A DNA stretch of 10,990 nt from Bacteroidota bacterium. Lineage in GTDB: Bacteria; Bacteroidota; Bacteroidia; B-17B0; Aurantibacillaceae. Below are positions 1 through 6,425 of this stretch, in pieces. The notes under the pieces are model-generated. The model saw only the letters and a list, made by a program, of their open reading frames with translations. It made no database searches and was not told the DNA's origin. The stretch is from assembly GCA_025359355.1 (NCBI GenBank), contig JANYGR010000297.1, positions 1-10,990 on the forward strand. Direction: 5' to 3'. Numbering within the stretch: the stretch's first letter is position 1; each line of letters starts with the position of its first letter. The position numbers were made by a program, and so were the translations under genes.

Positions 1-491
1 GTGCCTTTCACGCATTCGTTTAGTTTCAATATTAAATCATCATGGTATTTTTTGTAAGCACTTAATGATACTTTAGATGTTTCGTCCAATACACAGCTTT
101 CGTCAAAATGTTCATGAAAAGAATTAAAAAAATAAATACCATTAAATTTTTTAAAATCGATTTTCGTAAAATCGTTATTTATATAATGAGCATTTTTTAT
201 TTTATACTGTCGCTTTATTTTGTTCGATAAATTAATAAGTGTTTTTCGTTTTTCAATTCCGTAAAAATGAGCATCAGTAACGGTTGCGCCAATGCTGCAA
301 AATTTCCCAACACCTGATCCTATGTCTAATATCTTATCTGAAGGGCTATCGGCAAGTAGTTTGGCAGCTTTAATCGCTATTTTTACAGGAGTGAAGTGAC
401 GTGCCGAGTGTTCTTGATACGTTCTGGGGTATATTTTATCAAAGCTCGAATCCGAGCAATATTTTTTTTGTTTTAAATTTTCAAAAATCAT
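1..491 (-). CDS. Class I SAM-dependent methyltransferase, C-terminus cut off by window edge
   Basis: About 163 codons are visible, read leftwards from an ATG at 491-489, and no stop is reached before base 1. The translation begins MIFENLKQKKYCSDSSFDK. Motif I of the Rossmann methyltransferase fold is clear at residues 54-64 (ILDIGSGVGKF). An acidic residue at the end of the next strand follows (FYGIEKR, E80), then NNDFTKIDF (105-113) and a motif-IV-like strand IYFFNSFHEHF (119-129). These bind S-adenosylmethionine in the family; the substrate cannot be told. The protein is probably cytoplasmic, with no signal peptide or membrane segment. It is the last visible gene of the unit led by the gene at 3778. 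No Shine-Dalgarno is seen, and its start lies inside a 14-bp tandem repeat shared with the polX stop. The fold is confident; the specific role is unknown. Confidence 0.85.
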   Translation of the reverse strand, partial: MIFENLKQKKYCSDSSFDKIYPRTYQEHSARHFTPVKIAIKAAKLLADSPSDKILDIGSGVGKFCSIGATVTDAHFYGIEKRKTLINLSNKIKRQYKIKNAHYINNDFTKIDFKKFNGIYFFNSFHEHFDESCVLDETSKVSLSAYKKYHDDLILKLNECVKG

Positions 492-508
492 TTTTCAAAA
501 ATCATTTT
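481..508. repeat. 14-bp perfect tandem duplication over the polX stop / methyltransferase start
   Basis: The 14-mer tcaaaaatcatttt occurs twice back to back (481-494 and 495-508). On the minus strand each copy holds an ATGA. In the first, the polX stop TGA (504-502) overlaps an ATG at 505-503. That ATG opens a five-codon frame, MIFEK, whose stop TGA overlaps the second ATG at 491-489, where the methyltransferase begins. Because 14 is not a multiple of three, only the second ATG reads into the long frame. This is directly visible; an origin by slippage is inference. Confidence 0.9.
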
Positions 509-2100
509 TTTATAGTATTAAAATACTGTTCTATTTCAATTAAGCTTTTTGAATTAAAACAGTGCTCCTTAGTTAATAAACCTTTACGAGCTACATTAAT
601 TCCGTAATTCATATCGTGGTAACCTTTTAATTGATGCGCATCTGGATTAATAGAAATCATCACGCCTTTTTCTAAACAGTATGGTATCCAACGCCAATCG
701 ATGTCTAAGCGATAAGGGTGCGCATTTAATTCAATCACAACTTTATTCGCCGCACAGGCATCAATTATTTTTTTATGATCAATAGGATAACCTGGTCTTC
801 CTAATAATAATCTACCAGTGGGATGACCAAGAATGGTTGTGTATGGATTTTCTATTGCTTTTAGTAAACGATTCGTCGCTTTAGCTTCATCCATTTTTAA
901 ATTGGCATGTACGGAAGCAACAATAAAATCAAAGGTTTTGAGAATATCTTCTTCGTAATCTAAATTACCGTTACCTAAAATATCACTTTCAATTCCTTTA
1001 AATATTTTAAATGGCGCTAATTGCTGATTGAGTTTTTTTATTTCATCGTGCTGTAATAAAACTTGCTCTACCTTTAAACCACCTGCATAACTGGCTGTTT
1101 GCGAGTGATCGCAAATTCCTAGATATTCGTAACCAAGTTGTTTACAATACACCGCCATTTCTTCTAAAGTATTCATGCCATCACTATAGGTGGAGTGATT
1201 GTGCAAAATGCCTTTTAAATCAGCTAATTCAATGAGTTTTGGTAAAGTATGTGCTTTTGCTTTTTCTAATTCAAATAATCCTTCGCGTAATTCTGGTTCG
1301 CAATATTGAATGTTTAAATTAGTATAAACCTCTTCTTCGCTTTTATATAATTTTGTTTTTAATTCCGAAAAATGAATGCCTTCTAAATGGGCTTCGGAAG
1401 AAGATGTTTCAACTAACGTTCTATAAAAAATAGTTGGATTTACTTGAATAAAATTAATAGAAATTTGTTCAGAAATAAATTCGTCGGTATCGATAGATTC
1501 ATCCCCAATTAAAATATCAATTTCTTCTATTACTTCGCATTTGCGATGCATAGCGCCTGTATAGCTCACTAAATCAGTTTGTTTAAGCAATTGCTCTATA
1601 ATAGGTTTGCTGATTTTTTCGGCATAAGCATAATGAAATTTCCCTGTGTTTTTTAATTTGAATTCAATATTTGCAATGATTGAATTTTGAGTTTTAACAC
1701 CAAAGCCTTTTAATTCTACTAATCTGTTTTCGTGGCAAGCATATAATAAATCAGTAACACTTTCTATTTCTAATTCTTGCCAAAGCTGTCTTACTTTTTT
1801 AGGACCTAAACCTTTAATGCCTAACATGTCAATAACACCAATGGGTGTTTTTGCTTGTAATTCGCTTAATTCAGGAGTAGTGCCAGTAGTAGTGAACGCA
1901 TGAATTTTTTCTGCTAAGCTTTTACTGATACCTTCTATTTTGGTTAATTCTTCAATTGATAAATTATTTAAATCTAATCGTGTTTTACCTAGCTTGTAAG
2001 CCGCACTATTAATGGCTTTTACTTTAAATGGATTTTCGTTATATAACTCTAATAATTTTCCAGTGAGTTCTAACGCATCGGCTATGTCTTCAGTTGTCAT
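502..2100 (-). CDS. polX: PolX-family protein: HhH and degenerate polymerase-X region plus PHP exonuclease domain
   Basis: The product is 532 aa from the ATG at 2100. An upstream in-frame ATG at 2121 lies inside ispD, whereas 2100 starts one base after the ispD stop and gives the usual PolX N-terminus (TTEDIADALELTGKLLEL, NPFKVKA). Helix-hairpin-helix motifs appear near residues 55-66, 92-106 and 130-141. The palm motif, usually GSxRR...DxD with a later VDLRV, reads GAMHR (182-186), EID (193-195) and VNP (220-222), so two of three metal-binding aspartates are replaced (E193, N221). The C-terminal PHP domain (about 297-532) keeps its metal ligands: HNH (300-302), D307, DH (331-332), E371, H398, H426, D487 and H489. 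The family acts in DNA repair as gap-filling polymerase and 3'-5' exonuclease/AP endonuclease. Here only the nuclease half looks functional. Family assignment is strong; loss of polymerase activity is inference. Confidence 0.93.
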   Translation of the reverse strand: MTTEDIADALELTGKLLELYNENPFKVKAINSAAYKLGKTRLDLNNLSIEELTKIEGISKSLAEKIHAFTTTGTTPELSELQAKTPIGVIDMLGIKGLGPKKVRQLWQELEIESVTDLLYACHENRLVELKGFGVKTQNSIIANIEFKLKNTGKFHYAYAEKISKPIIEQLLKQTDLVSYTGAMHRKCEVIEEIDILIGDESIDTDEFISEQISINFIQVNPTIFYRTLVETSSSEAHLEGIHFSELKTKLYKSEEEVYTNLNIQYCEPELREGLFELEKAKAHTLPKLIELADLKGILHNHSTYSDGMNTLEEMAVYCKQLGYEYLGICDHSQTASYAGGLKVEQVLLQHDEIKKLNQQLAPFKIFKGIESDILGNGNLDYEEDILKTFDFIVASVHANLKMDEAKATNRLLKAIENPYTTILGHPTGRLLLGRPGYPIDHKKIIDACAANKVVIELNAHPYRLDIDWRWIPYCLEKGVMISINPDAHQLKGYHDMNYGINVARKGLLTKEHCFNSKSLIEIEQYFNTIKK

Positions 2101-2101
2101 G

Positions 2102-2773
2102 TTATAAATATAATTCTGCAAATTTTACATCATCAGGATTTGTAATTTTTATATTTTCAGGATTTCCTTCAACTAAAAATATTTCTTCATCCATGCGTTC
2201 TAATACTGTTGCGTCATCCGTGAAGAATGGCGTAAATGGTTGTTCAAATGCAGTTTGTATTTTAGATACTAAAAAACATTGTGGCGTTTGCACAATTTTA
2301 TAATCATCGCGACTTACTGCTTTATTAATGCCATTAGTTACTAAACGCAAACTTTCATTAACTGGCGATACAGGTATGGCATTTCCTTTAATAGAGGCCG
2401 TTTCAAAGCAACGCTTAATAGTATCTACACTCACAAATGGACGAGCGGCATCGTGTATGCCAACTATATCATTTTTATTTGTAATACAATTTAATCCATT
2501 TTTAACTGAATGAAATCGTGTTTCGCCACCCACAACGGTTTGTACGTTTTTATCAGGAAAATATTCGGCTAACATAAAATTTGCGTCGGATAAATAATCT
2601 TTATGCACAGATACAATTACATTAATATATTCATCAAATTCAATAAACTTTTCGATGGTATGAATTAAAATTGGTTTACCTTTTATTTCGATAAATTGTT
2701 TGGGTATGCTCGATTGCATGCGAGTACCTGTACCGCCTGCAACAATGATGATATTGTAGTGTGAGTGATTCAT
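2102..2773 (-). CDS. ispD: 2-C-methyl-D-erythritol 4-phosphate cytidylyltransferase
   Basis: A 223-aa cytoplasmic enzyme joining CTP and 2-C-methyl-D-erythritol 4-phosphate to give CDP-ME, the third step of the non-mevalonate (MEP) isoprenoid pathway. The N-terminal nucleotide-binding signature is complete: IIVAGGTGTRMQSSIPKQF at residues 9-27, with the catalytic Arg and Lys of GTRM and PKQ. It is followed by GIHDAARPFVS, the IVQTPQCF stretch, FTDDATVLE and the C-terminal EGNPENIKITNPDD, which contains the second conserved Lys. Length is normal for the family (about 220-240 aa). It starts 6 nt after the stop of the upstream HTH gene and ends 1 nt before polX, so it is almost certainly co-transcribed. 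TarI (ribitol-5-phosphate cytidylyltransferase) is a related alternative, but nothing nearby suggests teichoic acid synthesis. Confidence 0.95.
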   Translation of the reverse strand: MNHSHYNIIIVAGGTGTRMQSSIPKQFIEIKGKPILIHTIEKFIEFDEYINVIVSVHKDYLSDANFMLAEYFPDKNVQTVVGGETRFHSVKNGLNCITNKNDIVGIHDAARPFVSVDTIKRCFETASIKGNAIPVSPVNESLRLVTNGINKAVSRDDYKIVQTPQCFLVSKIQTAFEQPFTPFFTDDATVLERMDEEIFLVEGNPENIKITNPDDVKFAELYL

Positions 2774-2779
2774 TATAGT

Positions 2780-3778
2780 TTAGTAATTCTTAATGCGTTC
2801 AATTGCCAAATCAATAGACTTGTTTGTTTTATTAAAAAACTGAAAGCGCTGTTTTTCTGCAACTCCACTAATCAAGGTTGATTTTTTAATTAAATTTTTC
2901 ATCCAATGTTCTATTTCTTCACAAAACTGTTGATTAGTTGTTGTCAACGAATTTAATGTATTAAACGAAATATAAGAAACAATTTGTTCGTTCATTGTTA
3001 CGTGAATACAGTTAGTTCCTATTACTAAGTCACTGTTGTATAATCCAAATGTAGCATTTGATTTCTCGCTTTTATTTTCTTCTTCTGCATATCTATTAAT
3101 AGACTTTGCCAATTGTTTCAATTCATTTAAAATTGTAATGGCATCTTCTTTTTCTTTAAATGCGCCTGATTCGAAGTAGTATTCAATTTGTTTGACGGTA
3201 GTTTGTATAGTATCTACTGTCCAAATTTCTGTACTTGGAATTTTTAAATATATGTTGTGAATATTGTGAGCTATTTGTAATAATTTTTCAGAAATTACAT
3301 CCCAATCAAATTTTTTAGTTTGATATTCTTTGATGTTAAGAACAGAACGTTGCCAATAAAATAGCTTAAATGCAGAAAGTTTTTCAGAGTGAAACGAATG
3401 AAAAATAGGAATCTCTTCAGCAGCATAAATTATTTTAGCATTTTCTGCTTTAGAAATTTGTTTTAATTGATTTTCGAGACTTAATAAATAACTTTCAAAA
3501 TTTTCAGCAGAATCAGTCAGTTTAATATAATTGAAAGTGACAGCATTTGTTTGTTTAGAAAATATGGCATCTGCCGAAATGCGATAATGCTTGCATATCT
3601 TATAGGTTTCATCTAAGCTTAATACGGTTTCGTTTCGTAAACGTCTGTATGCACTGTCGTTGCTTATTTTAAGAAGATCGGCAATATCATCTGCTAACGA
3701 AACAGTAGCAGGAACAGTGTTTTTTAAGTGTTTAATAAATAACTCTTGCATTTCGAATGCTGATTTTTTATCGCTCAT
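2780..3778 (-). CDS. Helix-turn-helix protein, Bacteroidota-type, with long uncharacterised C-terminal region
   Basis: 332 aa from the ATG at 3778. The frame stays open to an ATG at 3820, but that codon lies inside the promoter spacer described next, so MSDKKSAFEMQ at 3778 is the better start. Residues about 24-72 (TVSLADDIADLLKISNDSAYRRLRNETVLSLDETYKICKHYRIS) look like an XRE/BetR-like helix-turn-helix; the wording IADLLKISNDSAYRR with LSLDE is typical of a family common in this phylum. The remaining ~255 residues are mostly helical, without membrane segments or a domain I can name, and may bind a ligand or oligomerise. It is first in a unit with ispD, polX and the methyltransferase, and divergent from the envelope genes at 3997. 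It may be a transcriptional regulator of itself or of those genes, but target and ligand are unknown. Confidence 0.75.
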   Translation of the reverse strand: MSDKKSAFEMQELFIKHLKNTVPATVSLADDIADLLKISNDSAYRRLRNETVLSLDETYKICKHYRISADAIFSKQTNAVTFNYIKLTDSAENFESYLLSLENQLKQISKAENAKIIYAAEEIPIFHSFHSEKLSAFKLFYWQRSVLNIKEYQTKKFDWDVISEKLLQIAHNIHNIYLKIPSTEIWTVDTIQTTVKQIEYYFESGAFKEKEDAITILNELKQLAKSINRYAEEENKSEKSNATFGLYNSDLVIGTNCIHVTMNEQIVSYISFNTLNSLTTTNQQFCEEIEHWMKNLIKKSTLISGVAEKQRFQFFNKTNKSIDLAIERIKNY

Positions 3779-3798
3779 TTTGTAGTATTTATTACTAT

Positions 3799-3830
3799 TA
3801 AAGATAGTAAATAGTTGCATTTATTGCAAA
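3799..3830 (-). promoter_or_regulatory. Putative Bacteroidota sigma-A promoter for the HTH-ispD-polX unit
   Basis: On the minus strand a TTTG (3830-3827) stands 20 nt before TATCTTTA (3806-3799). This fits the phylum consensus TTTG-N19/20-TAnnTTTG with one mismatch in the -7 box. A transcript would begin near 3794, about 16 nt before the ATG at 3778. It would exclude the upstream in-frame ATG at 3820. The promoter is inferred from sequence only. Confidence 0.6.
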
Positions 3831-3938
3831 TAAAATCAATCTAGTTTCAATTATTTGTGATAAATCTAATTATAATGATCGATTTTTAAGTTTATTCTTA
3901 TTTTTTGCATCATTCTCAAACTTAAGTCTATAACTCCG

Positions 3939-3970
3939 TTTCATTTCAGTTTGTAGTCGATCTAATTTTG
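3939..3970 (+). promoter_or_regulatory. Putative Bacteroidota promoter for the three-gene envelope island
   Basis: TTTC (3939-3942) is followed after 20 nt by TAATTTTG (3963-3970), a perfect match to TAnnTTTG, with a 3-of-4 match to the -33 TTTG. Transcription would begin near 3976 and give a leader of about 20 nt before the ATG at 3997. The stretch between this and the divergent promoter (3831-3938) is AT-rich. It contains only one weak dyad (ATTTGTGATAAAT, 3853-3865, 10 of 13 positions symmetric) that could be an operator. Confidence 0.55.
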
Positions 3971-3996
3971 ATGTATAAATCTTTATACAATTTATT

Positions 3997-4380
3997 ATGA
4001 AAACAATCATCAAATTATCCATTCAACTTTCGATTCTCTTGTTGTCTTCTTGTTCGAGTACAAGTTTTATAAATCGAAAATATACATCAGGTGTTTTTTT
4101 GCAACCTAATAAATCACTAAAACATAATACTATTAGTGTAGATACTTCAAAACGATATGCTTCTTTAAATCATACGATTGAACTAAATAAATCAGTAGTT
4201 AGCTTAACTACTAATGATGAAAGAGAAATTATAAATACTCTTACAAATTCTATTATAAAAAAAGATACGGTGTTTCATCTTCAACGCAGAGGAAAAGATA
4301 TTTTGTTTGTAAAAAAATGTATTGGAAAGCATGTGTTAGTAGTTTTAAACAAAGAACAACAAATTTTGAAAGTAAAATCG
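3997..4380 (+). repeat. Direct repeat copy 1 (5' half of lipoprotein paralogue 1)
   Basis: This stretch aligns without gaps to 4727-5110 at an offset of 730 bases. By my residue count 109 of 128 encoded residues are identical. The first 45 codons encode identical peptide, with 8 base differences that are all silent. Downstream of about residue 128 the two genes diverge strongly. Confidence 0.85.
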
Positions 4381-4716
4381 TTACCATCATACAACGGAAT
4401 AAAATCTTTTAAAATTGTAAGTTTACTAAATCCACAGGTGGCTTTGAAAAAAGCTGAATTATCTTCCAGTTTAGCTTTCTCTTTATCTCTTATTCCTATA
4501 ATTGGCCTAATATGTTCATTGATTGCCTTTCGTAAAATTAAAATTGCCAAATTAAATAACCAAGAAAGTGATTTAAAAAAAAATAAAAGATTAACAATTA
4601 GTGCACTCGCTATCTCATTACTATCAACGCTCGCTCTTATTGGTCTTTTTATATATTTCCTATATGTTATTTTGAATTCATTGGCATCAGCTTTTTCAGT
4701 ATTTATCATGATATAA
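3997..4716 (+). CDS. Predicted lipoprotein with C-terminal double membrane segment, paralogue 1
   Basis: 239 aa. It begins with a type II signal peptide (MKTIIKLSIQLSILLLSSC) with lipobox LSSC, so Cys19 would be lipidated. A short INRKYTSGVF motif follows (25-34), resembling the (K)RKYxxG stretch of small Bacteroidota lipoproteins. Residues 63-118 form a module shared with the next two genes: LTxxD, IIN, KKDTVFH, RGKD, KKCIGKHVLVVL. After it come two hydrophobic segments (about 156-178 and 199-227) separated by a basic loop, like DUF4190-type two-helix tails. A lipoprotein signal plus two C-terminal helices would suggest an inner-membrane protein with a periplasmic module. It is followed after 10 nt by a close paralogue. 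I do not recognise a function. It stands at the start of the plus-strand island, just after the promoter at 3939-3970. Confidence 0.75.
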   Translation: MKTIIKLSIQLSILLLSSCSSTSFINRKYTSGVFLQPNKSLKHNTISVDTSKRYASLNHTIELNKSVVSLTTNDEREIINTLTNSIIKKDTVFHLQRRGKDILFVKKCIGKHVLVVLNKEQQILKVKSLPSYNGIKSFKIVSLLNPQVALKKAELSSSLAFSLSLIPIIGLICSLIAFRKIKIAKLNNQESDLKKNKRLTISALAISLLSTLALIGLFIYFLYVILNSLASAFSVFIMI

Positions 4717-4726
4717 TTACAATCAA

Positions 4727-5110
4727 ATGAAAACAATCATCAAATTATCCATTCAGCTTTCGATACTCCTTTTATCTTCTTGTTCAAGTACAAGTTTTAT
4801 AAATCGAAAATATACATCAGGTGTTTTTTTGCAACCTAACAAATCATTAAAACATAATACTAATAGTGTAGATACTACAAAACAATACGCTTCATTAAAT
4901 CATACGATTGAACTAAATAAAGCAATCATTAATTTAACCGCTAATGATGAAAGAGAAATTATAAATACACATACTAACTCTATCATTAAAAAAGATACGG
5001 TGTTTCATACTAGAAGGAGAGGCAGGGATAATGTGTTTGTGAAAAAATGTATTGGAAAACACGTATTAGTGGTTTTAAATGAAGAACATAAAATCATAAA
5101 AGTAAAACCA
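4727..5110 (+). repeat. Direct repeat copy 2 (5' half of lipoprotein paralogue 2)
   Basis: Partner of 3997-4380. Differences are mostly silent in the signal peptide and RKYTSG part. Amino-acid changes cluster in residues 46-53, 66-72, 95-103 and 119-128, while KKDTVFH, KKCIGKHVLVVLN and NDEREIIN are unchanged. Confidence 0.85.
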
Positions 5111-5437
5111 TTAGTAACTATTAATCCTCGCAAACCCCTTTTTGTAATAGAGGATTATAAAATTAGTCCGGAAAAATCTTTGAAAAAAGCTAAATTATTT
5201 ATTTTTTTAGCTTTAGGATTTTGCCCTGTCCCTTTATTAGGATTCGTATTAGCCCTTATTGCTATTAAAAAATTAAAATGGGCAAAATTAAAAAATCCAA
5301 ATTATGATTTTGATAGATTAAAAGGTTTGTTGAATCTTGCATGCTTTTATTCTTTTTTAATTACTCTGCTATTGGTGTTGTTTATCCTTTTAATTATAGC
5401 TGGAAGTATTGCATCTGCTGGAGTTTACGGAGCTTAA
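4727..5437 (+). CDS. Predicted lipoprotein with C-terminal double membrane segment, paralogue 2
   Basis: 236 aa, a tandem duplicate of the gene just upstream, beginning 10 nt after its stop. The signal peptide, lipobox (LSSC, Cys19) and INRKYTSGVFLQPNKSLKHN stretch are identical to paralogue 1. The module KKDTVFH-RGRD-KKCIGKHVLVVL (about 63-118) is retained. Beyond residue 128 the sequence is different: a linker with VTINPRKPLF and EDYKISPEKSLKKAK, then hydrophobic segments at about 156-181 and 200-227. The two-helix layout with a basic loop (KKLKWAKLKN) is conserved although the residues are not. The likely location is the inner membrane with a periplasmic or lipid-anchored N-terminus, by inference. 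Function is unknown. The near-identical N-terminus and divergent tail argue for different selection on the two halves, or for gene conversion limited to the 5' half. Confidence 0.75.
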   Translation: MKTIIKLSIQLSILLLSSCSSTSFINRKYTSGVFLQPNKSLKHNTNSVDTTKQYASLNHTIELNKAIINLTANDEREIINTHTNSIIKKDTVFHTRRRGRDNVFVKKCIGKHVLVVLNEEHKIIKVKPLVTINPRKPLFVIEDYKISPEKSLKKAKLFIFLALGFCPVPLLGFVLALIAIKKLKWAKLKNPNYDFDRLKGLLNLACFYSFLITLLLVLFILLIIAGSIASAGVYGA

Positions 5438-5448
5438 TTAAAAACATT

Positions 5449-6387
5449 ATGAAAACTATATCCACACTCATTTTAGCAATAGTCTTTTGTTCAACTAAAC
5501 AACTGTTGTCTAATTATAATCTTTTAATCTTTAAAAATTCAATGATTATCTTAACATCAAAGGATGTAAACGATATTATCAATTCGCGAAAAAATGAAGA
5601 TGAAAAAAAAGACACAATCTTTCATATAAAAAAAAGAGGTAAAGATGAAAAAATAATAAAAACCTGTATTGGTTCTGATGTGTTAATTGTTATAGATACA
5701 TATCATAGTACTCTTGAGAATCCCAATTTTAAAATAGCATCTAGTTTAAAAAGAGAGAGAGATTCGTTAGATGAACTACTATATGCACATAAAAACTATA
5801 TAGGTTTTAATCCTTATGTTCTTATAAATAATTGCATTGGATTTAATTATATGAGAGATGTTAGGAAATTACATTTAATCGTTAATGCCCCAATAACAAT
5901 AGGATTTGATGCATGTAAAATAACAAACGTACTTCAGAAAAAATTTCATTATGAAGATCAAGGCGAATTAACATTTAATAAATTAAATTATCAATTCGGT
6001 ATAAACTTATTATTTGTGCCTATCATGAATCGTTCTGTAAATTTTTTAATAGGCCCTTTATATCTATTTACATCTTACAATGTAACTTCTACTTTGTATT
6101 ACAATATACCTTATCATAATACATATGTATTTAAAAATAATTTTGAAATAAAACGACATTACTATGGAATTAGCATAGGTTTCCTTAAACGTTTTGATAA
6201 TCGATTTAATTTGACAATGCTTTTAACTTTAGGAACTAAAATTGATTCTTATAGCAAATTTGACCCTTTTGGAACAGAATATGTTAAATCAATTGGAGGA
6301 AATTATTATTCTAGATCGCCAGATTTCTTAAGTTTAAAATCGGATGTCTACGCAAATTTTATGTGGACTTTTGGATATAGATTTTAA
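5449..6387 (+). CDS. Unknown protein: shared KDTxFH/CIG module joined to a predicted outer-membrane beta-barrel
   Basis: 312 aa from the ATG at 5449, 11 nt after the previous stop. The frame is open back to 5341, but that stretch overlaps the upstream gene, and MKTI at 5449 matches the starts of the two neighbours. A short hydrophobic N-terminus (MKTISTLILAIVFC) suggests secretion, though no good lipobox is present. Residues about 31-83 repeat the neighbours' module: ILTSKD, IIN, KKDTIFH, KRGKD, KTCIGSDVLIVID. After a charged linker (about 98-115), residues 116-312 show alternating, aromatic-rich strands (IGFNPYVLINNCIGFNY, YQFGINLLFVP, YGISIGFLKRF) and end in NFMWTFGYRF. A terminal Phe after an aromatic-rich strand is typical of outer-membrane barrels, here probably about eight strands. 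No known family is recognised. Context suggests it works with the two lipoproteins. Confidence 0.7.
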   Translation: MKTISTLILAIVFCSTKQLLSNYNLLIFKNSMIILTSKDVNDIINSRKNEDEKKDTIFHIKKRGKDEKIIKTCIGSDVLIVIDTYHSTLENPNFKIASSLKRERDSLDELLYAHKNYIGFNPYVLINNCIGFNYMRDVRKLHLIVNAPITIGFDACKITNVLQKKFHYEDQGELTFNKLNYQFGINLLFVPIMNRSVNFLIGPLYLFTSYNVTSTLYYNIPYHNTYVFKNNFEIKRHYYGISIGFLKRFDNRFNLTMLLTLGTKIDSYSKFDPFGTEYVKSIGGNYYSRSPDFLSLKSDVYANFMWTFGYRF

Positions 6388-6390
6388 AAA

Positions 6391-6425
6391 TTAATTTGAG
6401 GTTTAAAATTTAAACCTCAAATTAA
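6391..6425. terminator. Bidirectional hairpin between convergent genes
   Basis: A perfect inverted repeat has 17-nt arms (6391-6407 and 6409-6425) around a single base, so realistically a 14-bp stem with the loop AAAATTT. It fills almost the whole gap between the barrel gene stop (6387) and the pdhC stop (6426). On the minus strand the hairpin is followed by TTTTTAAAAT, a plausible U-tract. On the plus strand only TTAA follows. It therefore probably ends pdhC transcription best and also blocks read-through from the island. Confidence 0.8.

Noticed and set aside
247..256. YRYKGHSMSD loop of PdhA (residue numbers) as evidence of serine phosphorylation control
   Set aside because: The motif is conserved in bacterial and eukaryotic E1-alpha for structural reasons; no PDH kinase is seen in the window.
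514..527. AGTATT-AA-AATACT dyad near the end of polX
   Set aside because: Arms of six A/T-rich bases with a two-base loop and no T-run on the coding strand; too weak to call a terminator or regulator.
401..607. A 68-codon plus-strand frame across the polX-methyltransferase junction
   Set aside because: It is antisense to the 5' end of the methyltransferase and the 3' end of polX, and its F/S/N-rich composition is what AT-rich antisense reading gives.
2101..2121. Seven-residue upstream extension of polX (MQNYIYN)
   Set aside because: It overlaps the end of ispD; the ATG at 2100 follows the ispD stop by one base and gives the family-typical N-terminus.
3779..3820. Fourteen-residue upstream extension of the HTH gene (MQLFTIFNSNKYYK)
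   Set aside because: Its ATG lies within the spacer of the promoter match, so it would not be transcribed from that promoter; MSDKK fits better.
4281..4736. A 151-codon minus-strand frame opposite lipoprotein paralogue 1
   Set aside because: It lies entirely antisense to a gene with a clear signal peptide and paralogue; its translation shows no recognisable motif and no promoter or partner.
5341..5448. Upstream extension of the barrel gene to an ATG at 5341
   Set aside because: It overlaps the last third of the preceding gene in another frame; the ATG at 5449 starts with MKTI like the two sister genes.
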